Assembly (NCBI GenBank): GCA_963921425.1
Contig: OY992835.1
Location: 434,001-498,000, forward strand
DNA length: 64,000 nucleotides
Direction: 5' to 3'
Source of the DNA: Dryas octopetala
Taxonomy: Eukaryota; Streptophyta; Magnoliopsida; Rosales; Rosaceae
Below are positions 1-11,909 of this stretch, in pieces. The translations under genes and the position numbers were made by a program. The notes beneath the pieces are model-generated. The model saw only the letters and a program-made list of their open reading frames with translations, was not told where the DNA came from and did no database searches. Numbering within the stretch: the first letter of the stretch is position 1; each line of letters opens with the position of its first letter.

Positions 1-501
1 CATCATTTAAATCGGAGGCTATGATCACGGGCAAGGTATCGGAAGATCCTAAAAACACATACTTGAGGTTATCAGGTAATGGTTTGAGATCTAACTTGGG
101 TGGCTCAACAGTGGAAGTAAGTGGAGGATTTTTGGAAAGAGGAAGAGGTTCTACCCTTGGTTTCCAATTGGTGGTGTTCATGATAGGTGTGAAGTCCAAA
201 AGTGCATTGACTTCTTCTATGGCTTCATTAAAATCAAAGTCACAACCAAAGTGGGCTATGCATGCTTCTAGTGGGTCCTCAACATTATCCCTAAGGAAAG
301 AGTCTACCATTATTTGTTCGATTAAATTAACCTCACAAATGCTATCCTCACCCTCTTGTGGTTGATGACTTATGTTAAAAATATTAAGATTCATAGTTAA
401 GTTCCCAAACGACAAATTCATGACTCCATTCCTACAATTAATTTGGGCATTTGTGGTGGCAAGGAATGGACGTCCTAAAATTACCGAAATTTGATCACAA
501 G
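1..501 (-). pseudogene. Ty3/gypsy protease-to-RT linker fragment (probable continuation of element B)
   Basis: Read on the minus strand, this stretch gives the end of a plant gypsy aspartic protease (the VILGRPFLATTNAQINCRNG motif near 480-420). It continues with the acidic linker typical of Athila-like polyproteins that precedes reverse transcriptase. The frame is open across most of the piece and is cut by the window edge. Element B's protease stops at about 9733, just before the segment that resumes here, so I infer this is B's downstream part displaced by the insertion of element A. The protein family is clear; the assignment to B rests on the complementary break points. No intact product is expected. 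Confidence 0.7.
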
Positions 502-527
502 CAATAAAATATTTGCAAGCATACAAG
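502..527 (-). repeat. Short LTR-terminus remnant resembling element A's LTR end
   Basis: About 22 bases here (ATAAAATATTTGCAAGCATA and the next two) match the edge of element A's 5' LTR at 8261-8284 with one mismatch, and the match then stops abruptly. This fits the outer end of A's otherwise missing 3' LTR. The terminal bases (CA instead of TG) and the expected 5-bp target duplication do not match, so the call is tentative. Confidence 0.4.
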
Positions 528-2860
528 GCTATGATTTTCAACTCTTAGCAGTTGAGTATTACAGTTCTTTAAATTTGATACGAGGGAATTACATTATTAT
601 GAAACTTTTAGTTAGTTATTGAAGGTTTTGGTGGTGCAGGATGAAGAAGTTGGTGCTTGCTATCAACACAAGGGGAGAGATTTTAAAGTGCCTCTTGTGG
701 ATGTCCTCCAAGAGGATGACAATGTAGTTGGAGCAAAAAGGGGCTTGGGCATATGGTTAGTTTAACACTTTAACTCACCCTTTAACCCCACAACTTCGTA
801 CTGAATGACATACATGACTGATAATTAGCATATATATATAATAATGTTCTTTTAATATCTAATTGCATTGTTTACATACATACGTTATATGTTGTTTTGC
901 AATTTGATTTAGCTAAGTTATGACATGCACTAGCTACTACAAAGAGCTTAATAGAGGAGCAGTTATTCTTACTAACATGATTGGTCTTGGAAACAAGGCA
1001 TGCAGCAAACAAGGTAAGTCTTACATCATTAATTTCCTTCCCTATATCTTTTTTGAGTTCTTTCTTTAACTTGTTGCTATGTCGTTCAAATGGTATGTAG
1101 GTTTGCAAGTACCTATTATCAATTCTCAAGAGTGGTTCTTTTTATTTTTTACTATCTAAATTTATGAATTTAAAACTGGGGATGAGACAAGTCTTCCATT
1201 CTTATATTTTGGTTTCCATTGAACAAGTCTTCTGTTTTTGTAGGTAAAAAAATCTGTCTTTGGAGGTCCAATTTTTATGACTGTGTATTTAAAATTTTGT
1301 TTTTTTGGTATGTTTCTTAACTTAGTTGTATCTTGATGATTGTCTAAGTAGGGTTGTCTACATACGTGACCAAGTAAATTGCACAGTCTAGACTCTCAAG
1401 GTTTTTCCAAAGTTTTACAACTTTTGTCTTCTAGCTATATGTATTTCTTTTTGTTGGTTATATGGTTTGTTGGTGTCAGTTGTCTTAGGTTGCATGATTT
1501 TCACTGATGTTTTTTTTTTTTTTTTTTTTTAAAGTACTTAAAGTTGTCTTATGTTTAATTTTTGTTTGTTGCTTGGGCACAGGTACTCTGTTGTTGGCTA
1601 GGGTGATTGCAGTGTGACCTTAGCTAAGGTGATTGCAGTGACTTGTACCATCAGCCAAGCTTTAGTAATATATTGTTTATTTATTTTTTTAACAACAAAT
1701 TACTTGTTTAATTGTAATTTGTTCATTTAGTAAAAGATTTTTGCATCCTAATGTTGTAGTAGCATATGATTATATTTAGACCAAGTGTTGCTGCCATTTC
1801 AATATTTGTAAACCGAGAGCTTGGAGGTAAGGAATCCTAACCCTAGCTTGTATTATGCTCTTATTTGGTTGTAATTGTGTGTTGTTGTGTGAAAAGGCCA
1901 AGCTTTTTGACAGAAAGGCTTTGATTTTCATGGAAACTACACAATCTGCCTACATTGCACAGTTTTGACATTGTGTCACATTTCTGAAATTCTGAACTGT
2001 TTGACAATGCTTTTGAATTTGGTTTTTGGACCATTTAAACTGACATCTCAACAATAATTTCAAGCTCTGAATCACTGAAATCCGATTTGAGATATATTTT
2101 CTATGATTTTCTAAAACTGATTCTGTTTTGCTAGAAAATGACAGTTTTACTACACAGTGCATTATTACGAGTTTGGTTGCACCATTGTGATTTTGAGTAG
2201 TGCTTTTGACCTGATACTTATGGAACAAGTACTAGACATGTTCAAGAGTGTTTTAAATCAAAAATCTTATGGATTGAAGCTATGTTTGAATGATTTGGTA
2301 CTATGGAGCTAGTTTGTAGCATTCGACAGGTTTTGTTGGTTTTGATTTGGTGAAATTTACATGCATGAGTGATAATTTGGATAACAGATCTGATTTGAGT
2401 ATAGGTTTGAGCTTTTGCATGTGTTGGCTGCCAATATGTAAATATTAATGCACTTTTTTATAATGTTTTCAGTGGAGTAGCTCGAAGTACAAGCGGGGCG
2501 GTTACACATAAGAAAAATTTGATGAAATTCGAGTTGAATAGGGAAAGTTTGTTACCCTCAATAATATTTAGACTGACATGCATGTTGGTATAAATCTGGT
2601 ACATGTTTTGAGCATTTTGTGGATATGAAGATACTAGTTGACATTTCAATCTTTTGTATAGGCAGAATATAAGCATCATTGCACTGCCATTCTAATATTT
2701 TTGTGAACTTATTGATTATTTTTGGATGTTGGAATTTATATGAATGGAAGAATTGAACTTGGATGATTACTTTTGTGCAGATTTTTAAAGTTGCTTATGG
2801 GGTTATATATGGATTAGGGTTATCCCTACCCATTTCATATTAGTTTTTTTTTTAATTCAA
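528..2860. other. 2.3-kb stretch with no recognisable gene
   Basis: AT-rich DNA with only short broken frames. A short open stretch at 630-765 on the plus strand ends at a stop and matches nothing I recognise. It lies between the LTR-like remnant at 502-527 and the CACTA-type subterminal region that ends at 3344, so it is probably the interior of that transposon. No transposase motif was seen. A poly-T run lies near 1510-1530. Confidence 0.4.
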
Positions 2861-2864
2861 AAAT

Positions 2865-3344
2865 ATTTACAATATCAGTTAAACACTGATATCTTTAATC
2901 TTTTAAATTTGATATTTATACATGTATATACATCGAAATAACAAATAAAACCGATATCTAATGTGTACATTTATATCGGATTTAGTTAAAAATATGATGT
3001 GTTATAAATCTTACATATCGGTTTAATAAAAAAACCGATGTAACAACCTACCAAATATAGTTTTTGATGAGTTTACAATATCGAAAAATAAAACGAAATT
3101 GATATTTAAAGTATATTATATATCGTAATCCGTTCTTTTAGATATCAGTTATTTTAAAAATCCATATATATTGTTTATTAATTATATCAGAAATTCAAGA
3201 AATAGGATGTCTTCTTTGTTATAGATATCAATGGAAAACTGATATCTAAAATAGGGTACATAGATATCACGTCTGCCCTTATCAGTCGAAAACTTAATAG
3301 ACATCGGTTTTCCACTGATATTTAATGGGGTATTTTCTTGTAGT
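2865..3344. mobile_element. CACTA-type transposon end with subterminal repeats
   Basis: The plus strand ends in TTTTCTTGTAGTG at 3332-3344, the inverse of the CACTACAAGAAAA terminus common in plant CACTA (En/Spm) elements. Immediately beyond it the integrase frame of element A begins. The preceding ~480 bases hold about a dozen copies, in both orientations, of a short motif around CCGATAT / ATATCGGTTT, the usual subterminal repeat architecture. The opposite end was not found; it is probably deleted or far diverged. Confidence 0.7.
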
Positions 3345-4089
3345 GCATGTCATAATTTAAATGCTTAACCGCCCAATATGCCCTATGCTCCAATTCCACA
3401 GGTAAATGACATGTCTTTCCGAACACAAGTCTGTATGGGGACATGCCTATTGGAGTCTTAAATGCTATTCTATAAATCCACAATGCATCATCTAGCTTCA
3501 GGCTCTAATCTTTCCTGGAAATATTCACTGTCTTTTCTAAAATTCTTTTGATTTCACTATTGGAAACCTCTACTTGCCCACTAGTTTGTGGGTGATAAGG
3601 AGTAGAAATTTTGTGGGAAATTCCATATTTAGCCAAGAGAGAATGGAATAGACGATTACAGAAATACGTACTTCCATCACTTATAATGGCACGTGGTGTA
3701 CCAAAACGAGTGAAAATATGCTTCCAAAGAAAATTGGTTACCACCTTGGCGTCATTAGTGGGAAGTGCAATAGCCTCCACCCATTTTGAAACATAATCCA
3801 CAGCCACTAAGATGTACTGGTGCCCATAAGATGACGAAAATGGTTCCATGAAATCGATTCCCCAAACATCAAATAATTCTACCTCACTGATGTTATTCAA
3901 TGGCATTTGGTTTCTACTCGAGATGTTACCAGTACGTTGACAACGATTACATGCAGAGACGAATGAATGTGCATCCTTAAAGAGAGTCGGCCACCATAAA
4001 CCACATTGTAACACCTTTGCTGCTGTTTTGGTAGCTCCAAAATGGCCTCCACAAGCTAGCATATGACAATGCTTCAATATATTTACCAT
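3345..4089 (-). pseudogene. Element A integrase, truncated
   Basis: The minus-strand frame from 4089 shows the HHCC zinc domain (H-x-H, then CNRCQR near 3945). The DDE core follows: [11 protein letters not shown], then IISDGSTYF, then the glutamate in [12 protein letters not shown], so all three catalytic residues are present. Past the stop near 3505 the C-terminal part is readable in another frame (for example [20 protein letters not shown]) down to 3345. There the CACTA end replaces the rest. A frameshift near 3510 and the truncation make it non-functional. Confidence 0.8.
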
Positions 4090-4195
4090 CTCTTCATCGA
4101 GTACACATCTCCTTATTGTTTGGTCGGGGCAATGCTTCCATAAATAAGGTTCGTCCCAGTAAAAGTGCTTAACTAAAGAGAAGAACTTCTTTTTC

Positions 4196-5620
4196 TTAGA
4201 AAAAACTCATGTCAGGAGGGATAATATCGCTAACCAAATAGTTCACATAGTCAGCATACCATGGGACTGGTGTAGAATGAATGGAAAAAAGTTGCTCATC
4301 GAGAAAATCATCCATAATGAGGAGGGCATAAGCTGTTTCATCTTGGACCAGCCGCGAGAAATGGTCTGCAACCACGTTTTCTGTGCCCTTTTTATCTAGA
4401 ACCTCCAAATCGAATTCTTGTAGCAACAAAACCCATCTAATCAATCTTGGCTTTGCATCCTTTTTTGAGAGTAGATACTTGAGAGCAGAGTGGTCTGTGA
4501 ATACAATGATCTTGGACCCAAGCAAATATGAACGAAATTTGTCCAAGGCAAAGACTACAGCAAGCAATTCCTTTTCCGTAATATCATAATTCAATTGAGC
4601 ATCATTCAAAGTACGGCTAGCATAGTAAATGACATGGAGTGACTTACCTTTTCTTTGACTCAAAACAGCCCTAACAGCATAATCGATGGCGTCACACATG
4701 ATTTCAAAAGGCAAATCTCAATCTGGAACAACCATGATAGGCGCACTAGTAAGTTTCTCCTTGAGTAACTCGAACGCCTCCAAACAGTTTTTATCAAAGA
4801 GAAAATTAGCGTCCTTGAGGAGTAGGTTACATAATGGCTTGGTGATTTTGGAAAAATCCTGAATGAATCGACGATAAAAACCTGCGTGACCCAAGAAACT
4901 ACGGACTCCCTTCACACAGGTGGGTGGCGGCAACTTTGATATGATCTCGATCTTTGCTTTGTCGACTTCTATTCCTCTTGCAGAAATCTTATGACCCAAA
5001 ACGATTCCTTCTTTAACCATGAAGTGACACTTCTCCCAATTTAACACCAAATTCGTTTCTTCACATCTTTCCAAAACTAATGCCAAGTTATCCAAGCAAG
5101 TGTTAAAGGAAGAGCCAAATACAGAAAAATCGTCTATAAACACTTCAATAAATCGCTCCACCATGTCGGAAAAAATGCTCATCATGCACCTTTGGAAAGT
5201 AGCAAGTGCATTGCACAATCCAAAGGGCATACGCCTGTATGCGAAGGTCCTGAATGGACATGTGAAGGTAGTCTTTTCTTGATCCTCAGGTACAATTGAA
5301 ATTTGATTATACCCAGAATATCCATCCAAAAAGCAATAAAAAGCATGCCCAGCTAATCTTTCCAACATTTGATCAATGAAGGGTAGAGGGAAGTGATCTT
5401 TTCGAGTTGCCAAATTTAGTTTCCTATAATCAATGCACACGTGCCATCCAGTCACAGTTCTTGTAGGAACTAATTCCTCTCATTCTTTACCACTGTCATG
5501 CCTCCTTTCTTTGATACAACTTGAGTTGGACTAACCCAGCTTCTATCAGAAATTGGATAAATTATCCATGCATCTAATAATTTTAAAACCTCTGCTCGAA
5601 CAACTTCTTTCATATTCGAA
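4196..5620 (-). pseudogene. Element A reverse transcriptase and RNase H
   Basis: Reverse transcriptase is readable from about 5620 in shifting frames and is open from 5455 (WHVCIDYRKLN, then YSGYNQI, MPFGLCNA and the catalytic FIDDFSVFG). A stop at 4718 separates it from the RNase H frame at 4196-4714. In RNase H the first catalytic region reads CDAID, the later glutamate sits in [11 protein letters not shown], and the TDHSAL motif is present. The FIDD variant is normal for Athila-like elements. The stop between domains and the shifted frames show decay. Confidence 0.82.
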
Positions 5621-5621
5621 T

Positions 5622-6566
5622 TTAGACGACGTTGATGCTCAAATAATAATTTCTCAAATAAGAATACCTCAAGTGGGACGGAAGGGGTTTAAGAGTTAAA
5701 GTAGGTGCAGAAATCTTGCTTGGGAGTGGTTTCGATGGTGCAGTTCCCAACGACTCGAATTGATGTCCTTTTCCAGTATGGTACGACTTAGAGGCCTCCA
5801 AATACTGAATACATTCAGCAATTTTCGGATTGTCATCTTTGGTAGTGGCGGCATGAATTATGGAAGCCTCTAGGGAATCATTCGAATTCTCCTTCCTAAA
5901 CTTTTCTGAAACCAACTGCTCAATTAGATCAATGCGAAAACAGTCCTCTTCATCACTTGAATATTTTATAGAATCAAAGACTTTGAAAGTAGCTTACTCA
6001 TCCCCAATTCTCACAGTTAAAAGTCCTTCAGCCACATCAATCAAAGTTCTTGAAGTCATCAGAAATGGCCTGCCCAATATCAGCTGAGTGTCATGATCCT
6101 CATCCATATCCAAAACCAAGAAATCTGCTAGAAAAATCAGATTATTAACTTTGACCAACACATCTTCAACAATTCCTTCAGGGTATACAATAGACCTGTC
6201 TGCCATCTGCAAAGAAACCGTAGTTGGTTTAATTTCACCGAAACCAATACTTTTAGCTACAGATAGAGGTATTAAATTGATACTGGATCCCAAATCACAT
6301 AAGCATTTTTCAAATAAATTAGAACCAATTATGCAAGGCATTTTAAAACTCCCTCTATCTTTAAGCTTTGGTGGAAGCTTCCTTTGGAGAATGGCACTGC
6401 ATTGTTCGTTCATTTGGATCTTCTCATGCTCTGCAAATTTTCTCTTCTTTGATAGAAAATCCTTTAGGAACTTGGCATAGCTGGGCATTTGTTCCAGAGC
6501 ATCTGCAAAAGGTATGTTACAACTTTTTAAACAACGACAAAAATTTTGCAAACTTGTCATCGTCAT
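5622..6566 (-). pseudogene. Element A protease and linker
   Basis: The frame at 5994-6566 encodes a retropepsin-like domain. The active-site motif is degenerate, reading LCDLGSSINLIP where the family usually has D-T/S-G, and the LILGRPFLMTSRTLIDV flap-to-core segment near 6070 is preserved. An N-terminal stretch with YAKFLKDFLSKKRKF is typical of Athila-like gag-protease junctions. A second frame (5622-5915) carries the acidic linker toward reverse transcriptase. It is frameshifted relative to protease, so the polyprotein is broken here. Confidence 0.75.
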
Positions 6567-8150
6567 TTTGCTTTTTCAAACGCTGAGGAAAAGGAATGGG
6601 AGACACGAACGGCCTCACAACAGGTGCGGGCAGCTTAGAATCAGGAGTTGAAACAGTGGCAGCATATGGAGATTTTCCAGCAGCTTCTGCGGCGGCGAAC
6701 GATGGCTCTTGCGAGATGTTTTCTACAGATTTTTCTAGCATATTTTGCTCCAAATCAGTAGCTGTTTTTACCAATTTGCCTCTCCTTAGAGTGATCGCCT
6801 TAGCTTGCTCTTGGTCCTTCGGATTAACTACGGTTTGACTAGGCAACACTCCTACGGCTCTCCCACTTATGGCATGGGCAATATGTCCTATTTGAACCTC
6901 CAAAGTTCTAATGGATGCCTGCTGGTTTTGAAGGGTAGTCCTTGTCTCCACCATGAATTGAGTTGACACCGTAGTCAATTGAGCAAGAGCTTCCTCCAAA
7001 TTTGTTTTCTTTTCTTGATTTTGGAACCCAGGTGGAGGCGTTTGTACATTCTGGTTGTTGCTCCAGGAAAAATTCGGGTGGTTCCTCCATGATGGGTTGT
7101 ATGTGCTAGAATATGGGTTATTCCTCTGTTGATTGAAATTTCCAACTTGATTGACCTGTTCTGCAAAGGCGGCTTGGTCCTGAGGAGTACATGCCGAAGC
7201 ATGATGGGGACCTACACAAGATTCACAAACAACATTATTATTTGTGTTCACAGCATTAAAACCTAAAACTGAAAGTTGTTTAGTTAAGTTAGAAATTTGT
7301 GTGGCTAGCAGAGATGCAGAATCAATTTCCAAAACTCCTGCAGATTTTGGATTTAATCTTTCTCGTGGCCATTGGAAACTGTTGGATGCCATGGTTTCTA
7401 AGAGCTACAATGCTTCAAATGGCAGTTTCACCATTAATGCTCCTCCAGATGCTGTATCCACCAATGTTCTATTGTTGTTGCTCAAACCATTGTAGAAAGT
7501 ATGAACTTGCATCCAATTAGGCAATTCATAGTGTGGGCACTTTCTCAGCAATTCTTTGTATCTTTCCTATGCCTCAGATAGAGTTTCCTTGTCAAATTGA
7601 ACAAAGGATAGGATCTCTTGGCGAAATCTTGCAATTTAGCAGGGGGAAAGAATTTAGCCAAGAATTTACCAACTAAATCATCCCAAGTAGTGATGGAATT
7701 TGACGGTTGACTCGCTAGCCAATCTTTAGCTTGATCCCTCAGTGTAAATGGAAAGAGCCTCAAGCGAACAGCTTCTTCAGTCACCCCATTATACCGAAAT
7801 GTATCACAAATCTCTGAGAAATTTTTGAGATGTCAGTTTGGATCCTCATGGGAGAGTCCACCAAATTGCATCGTGTTTTGGATCATGGTGATGATTGCAG
7901 ACTTAATCTCAAAATTATTAGCCGCAATTGTGGGGCGTCGAATGGGTGATGGATTGGGCGTAGGAGTAGCGTACTCCTTCAAACTCTTTTCCTCTTCAGC
8001 CATTAGTGCAGGTGAATTTGGAACGAAAGCAGCAGTAGGAACAATGAGAGCGGGTGCGGAGGTTACACGGCGATTTGTGAGAAACGAACGCTCGATTTTC
8101 GGATCAATTGGAATCAATTCGTAATTAAGTGATCGTCTCCCAGAACTCAT
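6517..8150 (-). pseudogene. Element A gag, broken
   Basis: The start at 8150 (MSSGRRSLNYELIP) lies about 85 bases inside the primer-binding site, as expected for gag. The capsid-type retrotransposon gag region is readable at about 7545-7784 (LRLFPFTLRDQAKDWLASQP). A 291-codon frame from 7392 carries a CESC...HHASAC zinc-like motif and the NHPNFSW and ITLRRGK signatures of Athila-like gag. At least two frame changes (near 7830 and 7600-7400) and stops separate the pieces. Confidence 0.78.
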
Positions 8151-8233
8151 GCAACCTTAAAAAAAAATAAAAAATTCAAATTCAAATTAGAATCACTGTT
8201 AATTTATTTTGATATTAGTAAATTAAAAAATAA

Positions 8234-8251
8234 TCCCCGGCAACGGCGCCA
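8234..8251 (-). other. Element A primer-binding site
   Basis: The minus strand reads TGGCGCCGTTGCCGGGGA six bases inside the 5' LTR. It matches the tRNA-Asp-type primer site usual in Athila-like elements. Confidence 0.8.
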
Positions 8252-8257
8252 AAAACT

Positions 8258-9732
8258 TGATAAAATATTTACAAGCATACAAAATCATTCCAAGTAATAA
8301 TAGTGATAAGTAAGATATCGTTCCGATGGAGATTATTTAATATACTAATTACCAAATAATTAAGTTACACTCTATTTGATCAACCAATTGTTTAACTTTA
8401 ATAAACCAAATTACTAAAACTAAGCAAATAAACAAACAGACACAAAGAACGATCAAGATTATGAACACTAGAGCATCAGATTCACCTGATTAATCCTACC
8501 CAATTCCTTTAGCATATTAATCCCTAATTACTATCCATATTGACAACTGGATTTCCCTAAGTTATTTGATATCCCTTACTAAGGCTCAACCAAAAGTATT
8601 TCCGATTAACAACTCATTCTTTATTAGAGCAACAAATTTAGAAAACCAGAAACCCATTGAGTTAATGGGAAAACCTTGGAGAAATTGCATGATTCATGTT
8701 AGTCCTGCTACATCACTCATTCAAATCATGGTTTATATTACCAGAAGCAACACAAAATATCACTTATTAGGTCTCAATTTAGTCATCATATCAATTAAAT
8801 GTTGGCCAGACATTCAAAGCATTAAGAACAGTAACATAAACTCAACATGGAATAATAAAGAGAAAATAATACAACCATTGAAATTGAATATTCATAATCA
8901 GGCTACATCCTAGCCCTAGTAAAGAAGTTTAGCTATCCATAACAATAACTACAAAAACAAAGAGATTGAGTTTTGTCATAGAGTAAACTCGGACAATGAT
9001 CTTGATTAAATCCAGAAAACGATGAAAACCCCTAGCTGCAACGTTGCTAAGAATTCTCTCCTCTTTCAATTGTAAGTTCTCCCCCTTAGATGATGATCGA
9101 TCTCCTCCCTTTAAATAAGAAACAAATCCTTTTTTTATTTGGTAAAGACTTTCCTTGTTGGATTTGGATTATTCTTATGATGAGTTGTCATTGATGATTT
9201 GGCATCCAAAATCCAACAAAAATAGGATTTAGACCTTAAAAAATAAACCTGGATCCCTCTAGATACTTCCCAAATACACATAGCATCAATTGGGCTCCAA
9301 GAAAGAAATCTAAAAAGAATTACTTTGCATTTTCGCACAAAATCTTTTGCCTGAACTGCCTTTACTAAAATAGCCATAACTTCTCCTAGAAAAATGCAAA
9401 TCACGAAATGTAAAATTCATCGGAAAGCTAACATCCGTATCTTTCCAACGGTATAAGGCACGACATCTAGTTTATTCCGAGGAGATGCAGTTTATTCCGT
9501 GAAGTTGACTGATTTGCACAGTAATTTCTACTCCAAAAATATCCCTTTTTGCTTTTTTCTCCTCTTTGACATTTTAAAGCTCCAAAATTCCATCATTTTC
9601 CTTCAATTTCGTTCTTGGGTTGTATTTCCTAAATCAACTCACAAAACACATCAAACAACCAATTTCACACAAAAACATTACAAAATAAAAGGTAAAAGTG
9701 GTATAATAATTATGCATTTTATGAATATATCA
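8258..9732 (-). repeat. Element A 5' LTR
   Basis: This 1475-bp segment is bounded on the minus strand by TGATA at its start (9732) and TATCA at its end (8258), a perfect 5-bp terminal inverted repeat. It adjoins the primer-binding site. It has no coding content. The outer boundary is set by the inverted repeat and the resumption of element B sequence; an alternative start about 25 bases further out (TGCTAGACAC) cannot be excluded. Confidence 0.7.
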
Positions 9733-11909
9733 ATTGGTCACGGGTTGAGTGTCTAGCAATGAAATGCACGCGAAAATAAAACTCTTTCACTTTGACCAAG
9801 ACATCCTCTACCACTCCCCTAGGAATTGTTACCGACCTATCCGCTAAAGAGAGAGTCACCAAAGTTGGTTTCATCTCTCCTAAGCCAAGTTGCACATAAA
9901 CGGAGTATGGTAAAAGGTTCACGCTTGCTTCTAAATCTAATAATGCTATTCCTATATGATGAGTTCTTATCGTGCATGCAATGGTAGGACAACTAGGATC
10001 TTTGTACTTAACCGGAATTCGATGCTCGATAATTGAACTAACTTGTTCGGTGATAAAGGCTTGCTTTGGAACGTTGGTTCTCTTTTTTATGGTGCAAAGG
10101 TCTTTTAAGAATTTGGCATAAGAAGGCACTTGTTTGATGGCATCTAAGAATGAGATATTGATATGGACTTGCTTGAATACTTCTAGGATGTCATTAAATT
10201 GTGCATTTTTCTTTGTCTTAGCCAACCTATGAGGAAATAGGGCTTTGGGGACAAGAGTTGGAGAATGATCAACAATTAAAGACTCTTTTTTCTTTGACTT
10301 GACAATGTGATCAACATTAGGCTCTAGACCACCTAATCCATTTGTTTCATTTTTTTCATTTTCATCATTTTCATCATTTTCTTTTTTCAAATTGGGCATT
10401 TGAACCTTATTATCAATTGCCTACCCGACTTAAGGGTTGTGATGAACTTGAAATGCTCATGAGTATTGAATGAACTAGATCCATTAACATGAAATTGACC
10501 CTTTGGATTAGGAATGGGTTGACCAGGAAATTTTCCGTTCTCTCTCTCTCCCACAATGTTAGCTAATTGACCAATTTGATGTTCTAGCTTCACAATGGCT
10601 TGTGTATTTTGGTGGGTGAAGCTTTAACCTCAACAAAGGCTTGACCGGTCAATTGCATGAACTTTTGGAGTGTGTCCTCTAAAGGTGATGATGGATTTTG
10701 TTGTAGAGCAACACTTTGTAGAGTGAGATGAGGAACATGGGAAACATGGGAATATGAGGGATTAGGATGGCGGAATGAATTCTTTGGCATTGAATTTCCT
10801 CCTAAATGTGTTTGGGGTTGGCCTTGTCTCCAAGAAAGATTTGGATGATTCTTCCAATTAAGATTGTAGGTCTCGGAAAATTGGTTCACAAACGGCTTCC
10901 TAAAATTGTTAAGGGCATTTGCATGCTCAACATTACTCTCGGAAAAAGTATACAAAGAAGGACACGCTTGGACATTATGCATCGGGCTAGCACAATGAGA
11001 ACAAAACTCATTTTGGACATGATTAACGGCACTCATGGTTTGACTCAAGACCAATGCCTCCACCTTTCTCGTTAGGCTTTCAATCTTAGACCCTAAATCT
11101 ACATCGCCTCTCACTTTATACATCCCCCCATGCTTTGGTTCTTTGGCTTTTCTATCATGTGGGTTGGAAAAATCTCATTGTTGAGAATTTTCAGACAATT
11201 TTTTAAAGAAATCATAAGCTTGCTCTTCCCCAAGATTTAAAAACGCACCCTCATTCATGGACTCTACCATATTTCGATTTATTTGAGTTAAACCGTTGTA
11301 AAAGTATTGCACTAAACGCCACGTCTCGAAACCATGGTGAGGACATCTCAAAATTAAATCCTTGAATCGCTCCCAACTCATAAAACTGCCCATCGTCTTT
11401 TTGTCTAAACTCTGAAATGTCTGTCCTAAGCGCATAAGTTCGACATTGGGAAAATTTTGGATAAAATTTTTTAACAAGTTGATCCCATGAAGTGATGGAA
11501 CCGGGGGGTTGGGAGTTCAACCAAGCTTTCACTTTGTCCTTAACCGAAAATGGGAATAAACGGAGACGCACAGACTCATGGGAAAATTTTGGTATCTAGA
11601 GGTTGAGCAAATTTCAATGAATTCTTTAACATGTGTGTACGGGTCCTCTCGATCCAATCCGTGGTAGGAGGGCAACAATTGAATGATGTGGAGTTTAATC
11701 TCAAAATGGGTTGTGATAGTGTGGGGTAAAACTATGCAAGAAGGGGTGTCAATGATGACGAGAGCAAAATACTCTCTTCACGGACGAATTTCAATGTTTT
11801 CACCCATTTCAATTATCGGTTCAATTCTTTTTCTTAAATGTCTAAGTGTTCTCTCAATTTCAAGGTCAAAATGTGCTAAATCGTGATTCAATGAACGGCG
11901 ACCAAGCAT
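9733..11909 (-). pseudogene. Element B gag and protease N-part, Athila-like
   Basis: Minus-strand gag starts at 11909 (MLGRRSLNHDLAHFDLEIER) and is stopped after about 44 codons near 11776. The capsid region continues at 11251-11571 (MRLRLFPFSVKDKVKAWLNSQP), a zinc-like CSHC...VQAC motif lies near 11000, and NHPNLSW near 10850. Protease follows in the frame ending at 9719: ALLDLEASVNLLP is a degenerate active site and IPRGVVEDVLVKV is the family segment before the core. It stops exactly where element A's LTR begins. Several stops and frame changes make it non-functional. Confidence 0.75.

Larger units (their letters stand above)
3345..9732 (-). mobile_element. Element A: Athila-like Ty3/gypsy retrotransposon, 3' truncated
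   Basis: Minus-strand order is 5' LTR (8258-9732), primer-binding site (8234-8251), gag (from 8150), protease, reverse transcriptase, RNase H and integrase, ending at 3345 against a CACTA terminus. Order and motifs fit the Athila branch of Ty3/gypsy, including an FIDD catalytic box in place of YxDD. Frames are interrupted by stops and frameshifts, so it cannot encode a complete polyprotein. The 3' LTR is missing apart from a possible remnant at 502-527. The element sits inside element B's protease region. Confidence 0.8.

Noticed and set aside
8566..8913. 115-codon plus-strand frame within element A's 5' LTR
   Set aside because: No motif, low complexity, and it lies wholly in a defined LTR.
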